Below, piece by piece: positions 6,514 through 6,993 of a stretch of DNA of 6,993 bases (position 1 is its first letter; the number at the start of each line of letters is the position of its first letter). The notes beneath the pieces were generated by a model that had not been told where the DNA came from, ran no database searches, and saw only the letters and a list, made by a program, of their open reading frames with translations. The position numbers were made by a program, and so were the translations under genes. This DNA comes from a bacterium (GTDB taxonomy: Bacteria; Verrucomicrobiota; Kiritimatiellia; UBA8416), in NCBI GenBank assembly GCA_020048935.1, contig JAIFLS010000175.1:1-6993 (forward strand), read 5' to 3'.

Positions 6514-6993
6514 ATGGCGGGTCGCAATATCAAGTGGCGGGAGATCCGGCACCACTGGGAAATCTACCTGTTTATCCTGCCCGCCCTCGTGCTGATCGGG
6601 CTGTTTATCTATTATCCTGCGGCCAGTGGCGTGTTCCATAGCTTCTTCCGCTGGAATGGCGCTGACATTTCCGAGTATGTGGGCTTTGATAATTATATCA
6701 ACCTGCTGAAGTCCTCCGAATTCTGGAAGTCCTTCAAGGTGGCGCTGATCCTGGGTGCCTGGAATGTGGTCAAGATGATTCCGGCGTTGCTGGTGGCTGT
6801 GTGCATCCACCGTTGCCGCAGCGTGCGAATGCAGTTTTTCTACAGGACGATGTTTGTGGTGCCGATGGTGATTCCCGGTTTGGTGGTCGCCCTGATCTGG
6901 CGTTCCTTCTTCTTTGAAGCCACCTCGGGTTATCTCAACCAATTCCTGCATTCCACGGGCTTGTTCAACCTCCTGGCTTATCTGGACCAGGTG
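6514..6993 (+). CDS. ABC sugar transporter permease, MalF/UgpA type, N-terminal part (cut by window edge)
   Basis: Inner-membrane permease subunit that forms half of the import channel served by the preceding binding protein. The 160 visible codons are open to the edge. The ATG at 6514 follows the SBP stop by 2 nt and has AAGGAAAGGG at 6497-6506 about 7 nt upstream. Features: a short basic-aromatic cytoplasmic start; TM1 about 17-41 with the family hallmark LPAL then IYYPAASGVFHSFF; the periplasmic segment FVGFDNY-like (YVGFDNYINLL, 55-65) that marks MalF/UgpA permeases; TM2 about 74-97; and the stretch FFYRTMFVVPMVIPGLVVALIW (108-129), which matches the start of the binding-protein-dependent transport domain. 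The cytoplasmic EAA loop that contacts the ATPase lies beyond the window. A second (MalG/UgpE-type) permease is expected downstream; the ATPase may be encoded elsewhere. Confidence 0.92.
   Translation, partial: MAGRNIKWREIRHHWEIYLFILPALVLIGLFIYYPAASGVFHSFFRWNGADISEYVGFDNYINLLKSSEFWKSFKVALILGAWNVVKMIPALLVAVCIHRCRSVRMQFFYRTMFVVPMVIPGLVVALIWRSFFFEATSGYLNQFLHSTGLFNLLAYLDQV

Noticed and set aside
6415..6951. 178-codon minus-strand open frame at the binding protein/permease junction
   Set aside because: It is His/Gln-rich antisense of the permease start and has no independent support.

Overview
The window looks like a bacterial chromosome segment of moderate to fairly high GC, with SD-type ribosome binding sites and tightly packed genes. 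The mix of a two-component-regulator propeller/Y_Y_Y sensor kinase and a family 1 sugar-binding ABC transporter operon would suit a polysaccharide-degrading member of the PVC group (Kiritimatiellota, Lentisphaerota or Verrucomicrobiota). That placement is inference from gene content and protein style; no rRNA or other phylogenetic marker is present.

Layout. A large minus-strand gene fills about 1-3206. It encodes a sensor histidine kinase: a beta-propeller of 'two-component regulator propeller' repeats, a Y_Y_Y domain, a PAS domain and a HisKA domain, all in one frame. The HATPase_c domain follows in a different frame (about 480 down to 1, running off the window edge). The reading frame is therefore broken between the phospho-acceptor helices and the ATPase, and the linker there looks about ten residues short, which suggests a small deletion rather than a single-base slip. 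Near its 5' end the gene also carries a perfect 30-bp tandem duplication that repeats one propeller strand. Unlike classical hybrid sensors of this type, it has neither a signal peptide nor a transmembrane helix.

A 148-bp divergent intergenic region (3207-3354) holds a good minus-strand promoter candidate, a weaker plus-strand one, and an imperfect dyad that could be an operator.

The plus strand (3355-6993) is one compact operon: a secreted protein of three 49-residue repeats, each with a canonical EF-hand loop; a putative TPR lipoprotein; an unusually long family 1 solute-binding protein that itself contains an EF-hand-like loop; and the start of a MalF/UgpA-type permease that runs off the right edge. 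Gaps between genes are 2 nt, a GTGA overlap, and 2 nt, so co-transcription and translational coupling are likely. Inference: the operon imports a carbohydrate or similar solute across the inner membrane with two accessory cell-envelope proteins, at least one of them calcium-binding, and the divergent sensor kinase may control it. The second permease and the ATPase are not in the window.

The most noteworthy points are the EF-hand repeat protein as first gene of an ABC import operon, the EF-hand-like loop in the binding protein of the same operon, and the soluble and apparently broken propeller kinase next door.
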